Shown here: piece after piece, positions 32,769-40,687 of the stretch
How positions within the stretch are numbered: the first letter of the stretch is position 1
Layout of the letters: every line of letters starts with the position of its first letter
Source of the DNA: an uncultured Bacteroidales bacterium
GTDB lineage: Bacteria; Bacteroidota; Bacteroidia; Bacteroidales; UBA932
DNA: 64,000 bases
Direction: 5' to 3'
Assembly: GCA_947306365.1 (NCBI GenBank)
Contig: CAMZGD010000005.1
Location: 50,438 to 114,437 of the forward strand
Made by a program: the position numbers and the translations under genes
The notes under the pieces: generated by a model
Told to the model about the DNA's origin: nothing
Seen by the model: only the letters and a program-made list of their open reading frames with translations
The model's database searches: none

Positions 32769-33544
32769 TCGCAGCGGACGGTTTCGGGCACGAGGTACTT
32801 GCCTATCTTGTAGTCAATGTTGGCTTTATGGGCCTGGCTGAGCTGGTAGCACCTTCTCACATAGTACATCTTTCCGTCTTTGATGAAATGGGCGCCCGTC
32901 TGGTGGAAGCGGAAAGGGATGTCCTTCGCGACACATTGTTCGCGGAGAAAAAGGACCCAGTCGTAATCGCAGGGGCGGGCATCGACGCCCGACTCACCGC
33001 CTACCGACACTTCCTCTATCGTTTCATCCAGATAGGGGGTCAGATCCATAGCCGTGATCAAGGGCGAGGCTATGATGCTTTTGTGCTTGATGGGAAGAGA
33101 CAGGAAAATGGGCAGGCGATAATCCGCCATGGCCTGGTTCTCCACCGTACAGCCCACGATGACATTGTCGTAGCCGTCGCCCCAGTCATCGGGCACGCAC
33201 TCCAGGAAACGGTCGATACGCTTGGTGAAGAAGTAGAACCAGAGATCGCTCCGCAACTTCATCATTTCCCAGCATTCCTGCCGCCAGGGGTCGGCGTCTT
33301 TCAGCAAGAAATCGGACGTAAAACAGGTGAATACGAGCTTTCCACGCTCAATCTTCCACGACCGGTCCCGCTTTCGCTTGATCGGGAGATAAAAGTTCCC
33401 GGTCTTCCGGCACTCGCTGCTCGAAATCTCGCTGCCGTACATCTCATCCTGACGGTACACATAGCAGTACTTGCACCCGGGGCTGACCTTGGTGCACCCG
33501 TGCCACGGGTTCCAGTCGGCATATATTTCCCAGTGCTCGGACAT
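32741..33544 (-). CDS. DUF5131 (phage Gp37/Gp68-like) protein
   Basis: 267 residues. The N-terminal WNPWHGCTKVSPGCKYCYV carries the three-cysteine CxxxxxxCxxC cluster of this radical-SAM-like family. The C-terminal GGESG and WVLFLREQC segments are also typical. Such genes occur on phages and in accessory regions, and the reaction is not established. It lies 9 bp downstream of the GNAT gene on the same strand. Confidence 0.82.
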   Translation of the reverse strand: MSEHWEIYADWNPWHGCTKVSPGCKYCYVYRQDEMYGSEISSSECRKTGNFYLPIKRKRDRSWKIERGKLVFTCFTSDFLLKDADPWRQECWEMMKLRSDLWFYFFTKRIDRFLECVPDDWGDGYDNVIVGCTVENQAMADYRLPIFLSLPIKHKSIIASPLITAMDLTPYLDETIEEVSVGGESGVDARPCDYDWVLFLREQCVAKDIPFRFHQTGAHFIKDGKMYYVRRCYQLSQAHKANIDYKIGKYLVPETVRCEWKDTDYHD

Positions 33545-33553
33545 CGATTCTAT

Positions 33554-34183
33554 TTACCAGAGCTGCCCGGGGAGTCTCTGTTTTTCTTTTGGCGGGAAGG
33601 ATTTGTCGAACGCCTCACAGGCTTTCTCATCGACGAAATAGCCTGCCGGCGTGGCATACTCCCCGGTAATGCCGCTCAGATAGCCGGGGATCAATTCCTT
33701 GCAGAGGAAGAAAGAAGCGTCTTCACCTTCCGGAAGCCCGTGATAGCGGATTCCGAATGCGGAAGCATAGGTGAAGCCGCTTTTTCCGTAGAAGGCGATG
33801 TTCCCTTCGAAACAGACAGCACCGAAACCCATCTCCGTCGCTTTTTCGAGGCTGTAGTCCAGCAGGGCCTTTCCGTAACCCTGACGCTTGTACTCCGGAA
33901 GAATCCCTATCGGCCCCATCGTGACGATGGGAATGGTCCTGCCGTCATCGGATTGGATCGCGGCCCGCATATAAATGCATTGGCCGATAAGCTTTCCATC
34001 GGCTTCCATCACGAAATCCAGTTCCGGGATGAAGGCGGGGTCGTCCCGCAGGCAATGCAGGACATAGTGCTCCAGGCAGCCTGGGCGATAGACATTCCAA
34101 AAGGCCTCACGGACAAGGTTTTCAACTTGTCGATATGCGGATTCCCGCTCATTGTGGATAATATATTCTCCTGTCATTTGCAT
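33554..34183 (-). CDS. GNAT family N-acetyltransferase (YhbS-like)
   Basis: 209 residues with the GNAT fold in the first 150. The acetyl-CoA-binding loop is LPEYKRQGYGKALL, preceded by the GPIGI strand. The C-terminal 60 residues (PGYLSGITGEYATPAGYFVDEKAVEAFD-like) are characteristic of the YhbS group. The substrate is unknown. It overlaps the hydrolase gene by 10 bp. Confidence 0.85.
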   Translation of the reverse strand: MQMTGEYIIHNERESAYRQVENLVREAFWNVYRPGCLEHYVLHCLRDDPAFIPELDFVMEADGKLIGQCIYMRAAIQSDDGRTIPIVTMGPIGILPEYKRQGYGKALLDYSLEKATEMGFGAVCFEGNIAFYGKSGFTYASAFGIRYHGLPEGEDASFFLCKELIPGYLSGITGEYATPAGYFVDEKACEAFDKSFPPKEKQRLPGQLW

Positions 34184-35010
34184 ATTACCGTTTTTTCAAT
34201 TGTACGCATTCTTGTCTGTTCAACAAACTGCGCTATCTCCGAATTGACTTGCTCTGCATTATCCCCGTTAGAAAAATGGGCGGCATTTTTAATGATATGT
34301 AATGGATATCCTGTTTTTTCCGCCCATGCAATACTATACTGTTTCACTTTTCCTGTTGTATCGTGGTCCCCAAGCAGAATAAGCACGGGACAATCTAACT
34401 GGATATCCCTGTTTTCCTGCGCGAAAACACCATATGCGATATCCATTTGTTCTATGATTTGTTTCTTGGATACCGGAGCCAATATCTCCAACACTTTATT
34501 ATAAGAATAGTCTGTCATAGATACGGATTTTGCCATACTCTTGCGAAGCATCGTATCTGTAAACAATTTTGCTATCGGCTTGACTTTAGAAAGCCACCAC
34601 AAATCAGATTTTGAATAATAAGCCGTTCCAAATGGTGTTGTATCAATACAAATGAGACATTGCACCTTCCCGGGATACAAGTGTGCAAACATTTGGATTG
34701 GATAGCCTCCCATTGACAATCCTGCCAGGCAAATGCAATCAAGGTGTTCCTGTTCCAGTATCTTGTTTAAATCCCGTGCGGTATTCTCATAAGAGAAATT
34801 CTCATAGGGTACCGACAAACCATGCCTGGGGACATCCCATGTAACTACAATATACTCATCCTGAAAAAAAGCGACCTGTTTTTCGTACATTGCATGCGTC
34901 ATCGTCAAGCCATGCGTAAACACGACTGTTCCTTTAGACACATCTTTGGGTCTTGAAATCCAATAATGTACTTCTCCGCCAATTCCTTGAATTGTTTTAT
35001 GCCCCATCAT
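34174..35010 (-). CDS. Alpha/beta hydrolase
   Basis: 278 residues. The oxyanion-hole motif is FTHGLTMTH, the nucleophile elbow GLSMGG (Ser about 94), the acid LLGDHD and the base Asn-Ala-Ala-His (NAAHFSNGD). No signal peptide is seen, so it is cytoplasmic. Base composition is clearly more AT-rich than its neighbours, which suggests transfer from a lower-GC donor. It overlaps the GNAT start by 10 bp and lies 4 bp after the acyltransferase stop. Confidence 0.85.
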   Translation of the reverse strand: MMGHKTIQGIGGEVHYWISRPKDVSKGTVVFTHGLTMTHAMYEKQVAFFQDEYIVVTWDVPRHGLSVPYENFSYENTARDLNKILEQEHLDCICLAGLSMGGYPIQMFAHLYPGKVQCLICIDTTPFGTAYYSKSDLWWLSKVKPIAKLFTDTMLRKSMAKSVSMTDYSYNKVLEILAPVSKKQIIEQMDIAYGVFAQENRDIQLDCPVLILLGDHDTTGKVKQYSIAWAEKTGYPLHIIKNAAHFSNGDNAEQVNSEIAQFVEQTRMRTIEKTVICK

Positions 35011-35014
35011 ATTA

Positions 35015-36211
35015 TCAATAATATTTCTTCCGCTTCAGCCAGTGATCCTTGAGCCATTCACGCACCGGCTCGTCGTAGATCTTCAGCACGCCCCAGGCCA
35101 GGACGATGGACAGGAACACCACGCCCAGGTTCACCATAATGTGCATCCATACGGGAGCGTCAGGATTTGCCGCCACCCAGCCCATCTGCATATACATAAT
35201 GGGATAGTGCGTGATATAAATGGGATATGAAATGGCTCCCAGCCATTTGCAGACAGCCGTGCTCATTTTGTCCGTCGTCACGCTGCCGGAACCGGCAAGC
35301 ACAATGACCGGGAACAGCAGGAGGATGCAGACTGCCTGGTAGATGCCGTCCGGGACGCCGGTCCTGCCGCCGATGCAGGGAATGGAGAAAAGCACCACCA
35401 GCGCCAGGCTGCACCACCAGAAACCGCCCTTAAGATGGATGGGAGATCCGCTGGGATTGCTTTCACTGCGATGCGTAGGAAGGATGCGGGAAATCAACAG
35501 GCCGCAGAGGAAAGGATACAGCAGGCGGGTGAAGCCGATGTAAATCTGCTGTCCGGTGAGGCTCCAGCCGCCGATGACGGTGTACTGCGGACCGTCCGGA
35601 AAGAAACCGAAGACATCCCAGCCCATCGTCAGGTCCAGCGTGAAAAAGGCGCAGAAGACGCAAAAGACAGCCAGCGCAATCCGGGGGAGATGCCGGAAGA
35701 CAAAGGCATAGAGAATGTTGCCGATATACTCGAAGGTCAGCGTCCACTGCGGACCGTTGAAGGAGTTCAGTTCGCCCCAGCCACGGATATCAAGGCTGTT
35801 GGGACAAGGAAGGATCAGCAAGCCCATCACCAGGCACAGGGCGAACTTCCAGCCCTCGACCTCCAGCGTCTTCGGGAAGGCCGGTCCGGAGAAAAAGAAC
35901 AACGCGGCACCAATGAGCGTCCCGGCGATCACCATCGGATGCAGGCGCGTGAGACGGCGTTTGAAGAAGCCCCAGGTAGTCATTTTGTCCCAGCGGTCGT
36001 CGTAGGCATAGCCGATTACGAAACCCGACAGGACGAAGAAGAAATCCACCGCCAGGTAGCCGTGGTTCACGATCTGCGTCTTGAAAACGGGAACATAGGT
36101 CTCAAAACAGTGGAAGACCACCACCATCAGCGCAGCCACGCCGCGCAGCCCGTCCAATATCTCGTAACGGGGCTTGGATGCCAGGTATACGTTTTCTTTT
36201 GCCATTCTCAT
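35015..36211 (-). CDS. Acyltransferase 3 family membrane protein
   Basis: 398 residues with about ten transmembrane helices. The N-terminal motif EILDGLRGVAALMVVVFHC holds the conserved R and H of the family, and DFFFVLSGFVI follows. Family members O-acetylate surface sugars or antibiotics; the acceptor is unknown. An 18-bp segment upstream of the start (36229-36246) is repeated exactly upstream of the tfoX-like gene. Confidence 0.9.
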   Translation of the reverse strand: MRMAKENVYLASKPRYEILDGLRGVAALMVVVFHCFETYVPVFKTQIVNHGYLAVDFFFVLSGFVIGYAYDDRWDKMTTWGFFKRRLTRLHPMVIAGTLIGAALFFFSGPAFPKTLEVEGWKFALCLVMGLLILPCPNSLDIRGWGELNSFNGPQWTLTFEYIGNILYAFVFRHLPRIALAVFCVFCAFFTLDLTMGWDVFGFFPDGPQYTVIGGWSLTGQQIYIGFTRLLYPFLCGLLISRILPTHRSESNPSGSPIHLKGGFWWCSLALVVLFSIPCIGGRTGVPDGIYQAVCILLLFPVIVLAGSGSVTTDKMSTAVCKWLGAISYPIYITHYPIMYMQMGWVAANPDAPVWMHIMVNLGVVFLSIVLAWGVLKIYDEPVREWLKDHWLKRKKYY

Positions 36212-36228
36212 TATCCAGACGCCGGTAT

Positions 36229-36246
36229 CGGCCTTGATTGCGAATT
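36229..36246. repeat. 18-bp direct repeat, copy 1
   Basis: CGGCCTTGATTGCGAATT occurs here and again at 36590-36607. Both copies lie just 5' of a minus-strand gene: the acyltransferase for this one, the TfoX-like gene for the other. Read on the minus strand it contains a TAAATTCG-like -7 box only in copy 2. Confidence 0.75.
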
Positions 36247-36256
36247 CATATGCCCA

Positions 36257-36580
36257 TTACCGTTTTTTCTTTGACGCCTTGGGCAACGGAAGTGCCGGCA
36301 GCGTGGCCCTGATCAGCCCGGCCAGATAATCCCGGTCATCCACATCGCTGATGTAGAAATAATCCCTGGCACCTTCGTAGGGCGGCCGGAGGACAATCTC
36401 CTTCAGCAGGGCCCTGCCGGGCTCCGTCACCTTGAGATAGAGATTGTTGTCACATATCAAGCCGAACAGGACGCCATCGCAATAGATGCAATAGTCTCCC
36501 ATCATCTTCTTCACGGCAATCTCGCCAGCCCCGGCGCACTGGTCAACGACGTATTGAATGAAATCTGTACTACTAGCCAT
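36257..36580 (-). CDS. TfoX/Sxy N-terminal domain protein
   Basis: 107 residues. The TfoX_N domain spans most of the protein: the KKMMGDYCIYCDGVLFGLICDNNLYLKV stretch is its core, followed by a basic C-terminal tail (KASKKKR). In other bacteria full-length TfoX/Sxy proteins regulate competence; single-domain forms like this have no set role. The -7 variant TAAATTCG (complement of 36602-36609) lies about 20 bp upstream, within the direct-repeat copy. Confidence 0.85.
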   Translation of the reverse strand: MASSTDFIQYVVDQCAGAGEIAVKKMMGDYCIYCDGVLFGLICDNNLYLKVTEPGRALLKEIVLRPPYEGARDYFYISDVDDRDYLAGLIRATLPALPLPKASKKKR

Positions 36581-36589
36581 ATTATGTTT

Positions 36590-36607
36590 CGGCCTTGATT
36601 GCGAATT
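36590..36607. repeat. 18-bp direct repeat, copy 2
   Basis: This is the exact match to 36229-36246, located 10 bp before the start of the TfoX-like gene. Confidence 0.75.
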
Positions 36608-36658
36608 TACTCATTTTTTGCGGAAATTGAGTAAATTTGGACACAAGATTATTACCTG

Positions 36659-37084
36659 ATGCTCAGGATTCCCACCAAACACCTGCTTCTGGTCAATGGC
36701 CTCTTATGGACGGCCATAGGCACCCGGATCGCGCTGATCGGCGTGGATTCCTACTGGCGCCTGGCGGGCATCCCCTGGTGGTACTTCCTGCTGTCGGTCG
36801 TCGTCTTCGCGGGTTTTTGGTTCTTGTTTACCGGCGTCGTCCGCAAATACGCTGCACGCATTACGGCAATGACGGAGGCCAAGACCTCCATCTTCAAGAC
36901 ATTCAGCCTGAAAGGCTACCTGATCATTGCCTTTATGATTACGCTGGGCATTACCCTCAAGCGCCTCCCGCAGGTACCGGATTCCTTTATTGCCTGGTTT
37001 TACTGCGGCCTGGGGCCCGGCCTCCTTTCAGCGGGCATCCGTTTCCTCATCCGCTGGTGGAAGGCCATTCACGCCATTTCATAA
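36659..37084 (+). CDS. Small integral membrane protein, unknown function
   Basis: 141 residues with four predicted transmembrane helices (about 8-26, 38-60, 82-100, 110-130) separated by short basic loops. No family is recognised. A -7 box TAAATTTG at 36632-36639 supports expression. Its last six bases overlap the end of the convergent CPBP protease gene. Confidence 0.6.
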   Translation: MLRIPTKHLLLVNGLLWTAIGTRIALIGVDSYWRLAGIPWWYFLLSVVVFAGFWFLFTGVVRKYAARITAMTEAKTSIFKTFSLKGYLIIAFMITLGITLKRLPQVPDSFIAWFYCGLGPGLLSAGIRFLIRWWKAIHAIS

Positions 37085-37978
37085 AACCGACATAAACACC
37101 TTCTCCCTGCTGACAAACCTGTCGTAGAGACAGAGGCAGGCGTCGGCAAGCAGCAGGACGATAAAGCCCGCCAGACCGGCACCGCCGTAGAGGAGGTCAT
37201 TCGCCGGCGTGACGACCGCGGCACTGATGCCCACGACTGCATTGAAAGTACCGTGCATGATGGCCGGAACGATGACGGAGCCGCTTTTCTGCCGGAAGTA
37301 CATCAGCATCGGGGTAAGCAGCAGGCAGAAAGCCACCATCATGAAGACGCCGGCCACCGGATGCGCGGGATAATTGTGGCCGTTCAGGATGATGGGCGCG
37401 TGCCAGAGCCCCCAGATGACACCGATCCAAAGGGCAACGGTGAGGAACTTCTTCCCCTTGAACAACTTCATCAGGAAGCCGCGCCAGGCGATTTCCTCAC
37501 CGAAGGCGATAACGGCATTGATGGTAACCCCGCTGACCATCCCGCTGAGAACGGTAATCCCCAGGATTCCCCACACGCCGATTCCTTCCGGCATCGACTG
37601 AATGGCCGACTGCATCGTCGGGCCGTCCGGCGTCCACTGTGCCCCGGGCATCAGCAGCGTCACGCCCAGCACGGCAAAGGCGATGACCGGCATCAGCAGC
37701 CAGCCGATCCACCACCAGCGGTTCACCTTGAAGGAAATGCCCAGTCCCTTCAGGACCGGTTCCTTGAAAATAAGCTGTGTAAAGATGACGGCCAGCAGGG
37801 GGATGAGCATGGCACCGGCGCTGAAAACAAACCCTTTCATAGCCGCAAGCGGGTCGATGGCGGCGACATCGGGACGAAGGCCCACGGCCGCCGCACCGCT
37901 GAAATGCATGACCAGGCCCACAACCACCATCGGGATGAAGGCCCATAGGAGGAAAACAATCAGTTTCTTGGTATTCAT
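37079..37978 (-). CDS. CPBP family intramembrane metalloprotease
   Basis: 299 residues with about eight transmembrane helices. The Abi/CAAX-protease motif 1 is EEIAWRGFL and motif 2 is GVIWGLWHAP, which together form the glutamate/histidine metal site. Family members process prenylated or other membrane substrates, or give bacteriocin self-immunity. It overlaps the MATE stop by four bases (ATGA), so both are likely cotranscribed. Confidence 0.9.
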   Translation of the reverse strand: MNTKKLIVFLLWAFIPMVVVGLVMHFSGAAAVGLRPDVAAIDPLAAMKGFVFSAGAMLIPLLAVIFTQLIFKEPVLKGLGISFKVNRWWWIGWLLMPVIAFAVLGVTLLMPGAQWTPDGPTMQSAIQSMPEGIGVWGILGITVLSGMVSGVTINAVIAFGEEIAWRGFLMKLFKGKKFLTVALWIGVIWGLWHAPIILNGHNYPAHPVAGVFMMVAFCLLLTPMLMYFRQKSGSVIVPAIMHGTFNAVVGISAAVVTPANDLLYGGAGLAGFIVLLLADACLCLYDRFVSREKVFMSVL

Positions 37979-39357
37979 AGGCTTACTCTGTATCTTCTAA
38001 AACTCAACAGGACCATGGAGACGGATATGATAAAGGCCAAGGCATCGGATATCGGGCTTGCGGCCAGGATGCCCTGAATGCCCATATACTTGGGCAGGAT
38101 GACCAGAAGCGGAATCAGGAACAGGCCTTGTCGGGATAGCGATACCAGAAGGCCCTGCCTCGGATTGTCGGTGGCTGAGAAATAGGTGACGGTCACCGGC
38201 TGTATATTCTGGAAGAATACGAACATCATATATATCTTGAGATACTTCTCCGCGAACTCGAAATACAGGTCGGAACCCGTTCCGAATATCGAAACGATTT
38301 CCAGGGGAAACAGCTGCAGGGCGGCGAAAAAGAGGACGCCGATTGCGAACGCCGCCGTAAACGCCCTGATATAGGTTCCCTTGACACGTCTGTAGTTCTT
38401 CGCACCGAGATTGTATCCCCATATCGGCTGGCAGCCCTGGGCAATGCCCACCGCAAAAGAGATCATGATCATATTGGTCTTCTGCGCCACACCCGAAACG
38501 GCAAGCGGTATGTCCGAACCATAATCCGACATCGCGCCATACGTCTCAAGCATATTGTTGAGCACGATATTGGTGGTCATCAGCAGGATCTGGTTGATGA
38601 ACGTCGGTACGCCCGCCTCCATGCTGCGCCACATGTGCGGAGCGCTTAACCTGATATCCTTCATCCGGATGCCGAATGCCTTGAATCGCGGGAAATACAG
38701 CAAGGCCAGCACGAAGGTGACGGCCTGCGCTATCACCGTCGCGGCCGCGGCGCCTTTGATTCCCATTCCCAGCGGATACAGGAAGAGCCAGTCCAGTCCG
38801 ACATTCAATACCGCTCCCGCGATACTGTACAGCATCGCATAGCGGGGACTGCCGTCGGCCCTGATCGTTGTCGCCGCTGCCGAAGCGAAAATATAGAACG
38901 GCAACCCGATGGACGAAACCGACAGGTAATCCATCGCGTAGGGATACACATTGCCCGAGGTACTCGCGCCGCACAGGTTGACGATCTGACTCCTGAAAAG
39001 AAAAACCAGAAGGCCCGTCACGAGCCCGATGATGGCTGTCGCGGTAAGACCCGTATAGACATACTTCTTGGCTTCGTCAATCTTTCCGGCGCCCTGGCTG
39101 ATGTTGAAGTTCGCCGCCGTCCCGATTCCGAGCAACATGCAGATGGCCGTCGACAAGGTCACTGTCGGGAAAACGACATTGGAAGCCGCATTTCCCAGGA
39201 CGCCGACGACGTGGCCGATAAAGATCTGGTCCGTAAGATTGTATGCGGCCCCGACCAGCATGCTGATGATCGACGGGACCGCATACTTCGCGATCAGCGG
39301 TATCAGCGGGGCCGAACCGAGTTCAGATTCCGTATCTTCTTTTTGCCTTCCGCTCAT
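37975..39357 (-). CDS. MATE family efflux transporter
   Basis: 460 residues, twelve transmembrane helices in two pseudo-repeats. The first helix region IAKYAVPSIISMLVGAAYNLTDQIFIGHVVG is typical of the DinF/NorM superfamily, and IAQGCQPIWGYNLGAKNY marks the start of the second half. It exports cationic compounds using H+ or Na+ gradients. It is first in a two-gene unit with the CPBP protease. Confidence 0.92.
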   Translation of the reverse strand: MSGRQKEDTESELGSAPLIPLIAKYAVPSIISMLVGAAYNLTDQIFIGHVVGVLGNAASNVVFPTVTLSTAICMLLGIGTAANFNISQGAGKIDEAKKYVYTGLTATAIIGLVTGLLVFLFRSQIVNLCGASTSGNVYPYAMDYLSVSSIGLPFYIFASAAATTIRADGSPRYAMLYSIAGAVLNVGLDWLFLYPLGMGIKGAAAATVIAQAVTFVLALLYFPRFKAFGIRMKDIRLSAPHMWRSMEAGVPTFINQILLMTTNIVLNNMLETYGAMSDYGSDIPLAVSGVAQKTNMIMISFAVGIAQGCQPIWGYNLGAKNYRRVKGTYIRAFTAAFAIGVLFFAALQLFPLEIVSIFGTGSDLYFEFAEKYLKIYMMFVFFQNIQPVTVTYFSATDNPRQGLLVSLSRQGLFLIPLLVILPKYMGIQGILAASPISDALAFIISVSMVLLSFRRYRVSL

Positions 39358-39404
39358 TTACGGATGTAAATATAGCAAAAAGAAAAACTTGTTTGAGCGA
39401 CGAG

Positions 39405-39959
39405 ATGATTCTGATTCAAAACCTTATTTACGAGATTCGTGGGAAGAGAGTGATGTTGGATTTCGACCTTGCAAAACTGTATCAAGTTGAGACCCGGTCT
39501 CTAAACCAAGCCGTCCAAAGAAATCGAGAGAGATTTCCCCCGGACTTCATGTTTCGGCTCACTACTGAAGAGTTCGCAAACTTGAAGTCACAAATTGTGA
39601 CATCAAGTTGGGGTGGAAGGCGAAAACTGCCATTAGTTTTTACCGAACAAGGGGTAGCGATGTTGTCAGGCCTTTTACATAGCACAATTGCCATACAGGC
39701 CAATATCGCCATCATGCGTGCTTTTGTCCAAGTTCGGTCGTATTTGCTTGCCGCCTCTTCGCTATCGGCAGAACTCAAGGAACTCAAGGCAAAAGTGGAC
39801 CTGCTCCAACTCCAACAGGAGGAAAACCTCGAGGCTGTCAACGACCTGTCAGAGGATGTCCGGAAGGATATCGACAATCTGTATATGGCCATTGCGGCTC
39901 TTTCTGCACGCATCGACGAGAAGAAGAACGAGCCGCGGCCACGGATTGGATATAAATAG
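39405..39959 (+). CDS. ORF6N-domain protein (phage antirepressor-like)
   Basis: 184 residues from ATG at 39405; a TTG four codons earlier is possible. The ORF6N domain (about 5-95) has the signature VMLDFDLAKLYQVETRSLNQAV, then RFPPDFMFRLT and FTEQGVAMLS. A coiled coil (about 120-165) follows. Such proteins bind DNA and are common in phages and integrated elements, but here it stands alone at the end of the accessory stretch, with no other phage genes around it. Its GC content is lower than that of the flanking core genes. Confidence 0.88.
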   Translation: MILIQNLIYEIRGKRVMLDFDLAKLYQVETRSLNQAVQRNRERFPPDFMFRLTTEEFANLKSQIVTSSWGGRRKLPLVFTEQGVAMLSGLLHSTIAIQANIAIMRAFVQVRSYLLAASSLSAELKELKAKVDLLQLQQEENLEAVNDLSEDVRKDIDNLYMAIAALSARIDEKKNEPRPRIGYK

Positions 39960-39984
39960 CACTTAGCCCCGACCGGGCATCTTT

Positions 39985-40665
39985 TTACAGTTCATTCTTG
40001 ACATCGGAAACAATCTGACCGTCAAACAGGTCAATCGTTCTCTGTGCTTGAGCCGCGTCTTTCTGGCTGTGCGTAACCATCACGATGGTCGTGCCTTCGG
40101 CGTTGAGTTCCTTCAGCAGGTTCATCACTTCCCTGCCGTTCTTGGAATCCAGGTTACCGGTCGGCTCGTCGGCGAGGATCAGCTTCGGGCCGGCCACCAC
40201 GGCGCGGGCGATGGCCACACGCTGCTGCTGGCCGCCGGAAAGCTGCTGCGGGAAGTGGTTGGCACGGTGGCTGATGTTCATCCGTTTCATGATGTCCGTC
40301 ACCCGCTGCTTGCGTTCCGCCGCGCTGATGTTCAGATAACGCAGGGGCAGTTCAATGTTATCGTACACATTGAGTTCATCAATCAGGTTGAAACTCTGGA
40401 ACACGAATCCGATGTTTCCCTTGCGGAACTTCGTGCGCTCCTTTTCCTTGAGGCTGGACACCTCGGTGTCCAGAAGCTTGTAGCTGCCGCTGGTGGGGTT
40501 GTCCAGCAGGCCCAGAATGTTCAGCAGCGTGGACTTACCGCAGCCCGAAGGCCCCATAATGGCAACAAACTCGCCGTCCTTGATTTCGAAGGAAACACCG
40601 TTGAGCGCCGTGGTCTCGATCTCTTCCGTCCGGAAGACTTTGCAAAGATTGCTTACAGTAATCAT
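39985..40665 (-). CDS. ABC transporter ATP-binding protein (LolD/MacB type)
   Basis: 226 residues. Walker A is GPSGCGKST, the signature QLSGGQQQR, and Walker [10 protein letters not shown]. The [10 protein letters not shown]-loop and the switch H in VTHS are present. It pairs with the FtsX-like permease directly upstream (23-bp gap) and is last in the tolC-hlyD-ftsX-ATPase operon. It energises export or mechanotransmission across the inner membrane. Confidence 0.95.
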   Translation of the reverse strand: MITVSNLCKVFRTEEIETTALNGVSFEIKDGEFVAIMGPSGCGKSTLLNILGLLDNPTSGSYKLLDTEVSSLKEKERTKFRKGNIGFVFQSFNLIDELNVYDNIELPLRYLNISAAERKQRVTDIMKRMNISHRANHFPQQLSGGQQQRVAIARAVVAGPKLILADEPTGNLDSKNGREVMNLLKELNAEGTTIVMVTHSQKDAAQAQRTIDLFDGQIVSDVKNEL

Positions 40666-40687
40666 AATTATTTGATTTTTAATTTGT

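Noticed and set aside
39405..39959. Prophage around the ORF6N gene
   Set aside because: No integrase, terminase, capsid or tail gene occurs nearby; the gene stands alone.
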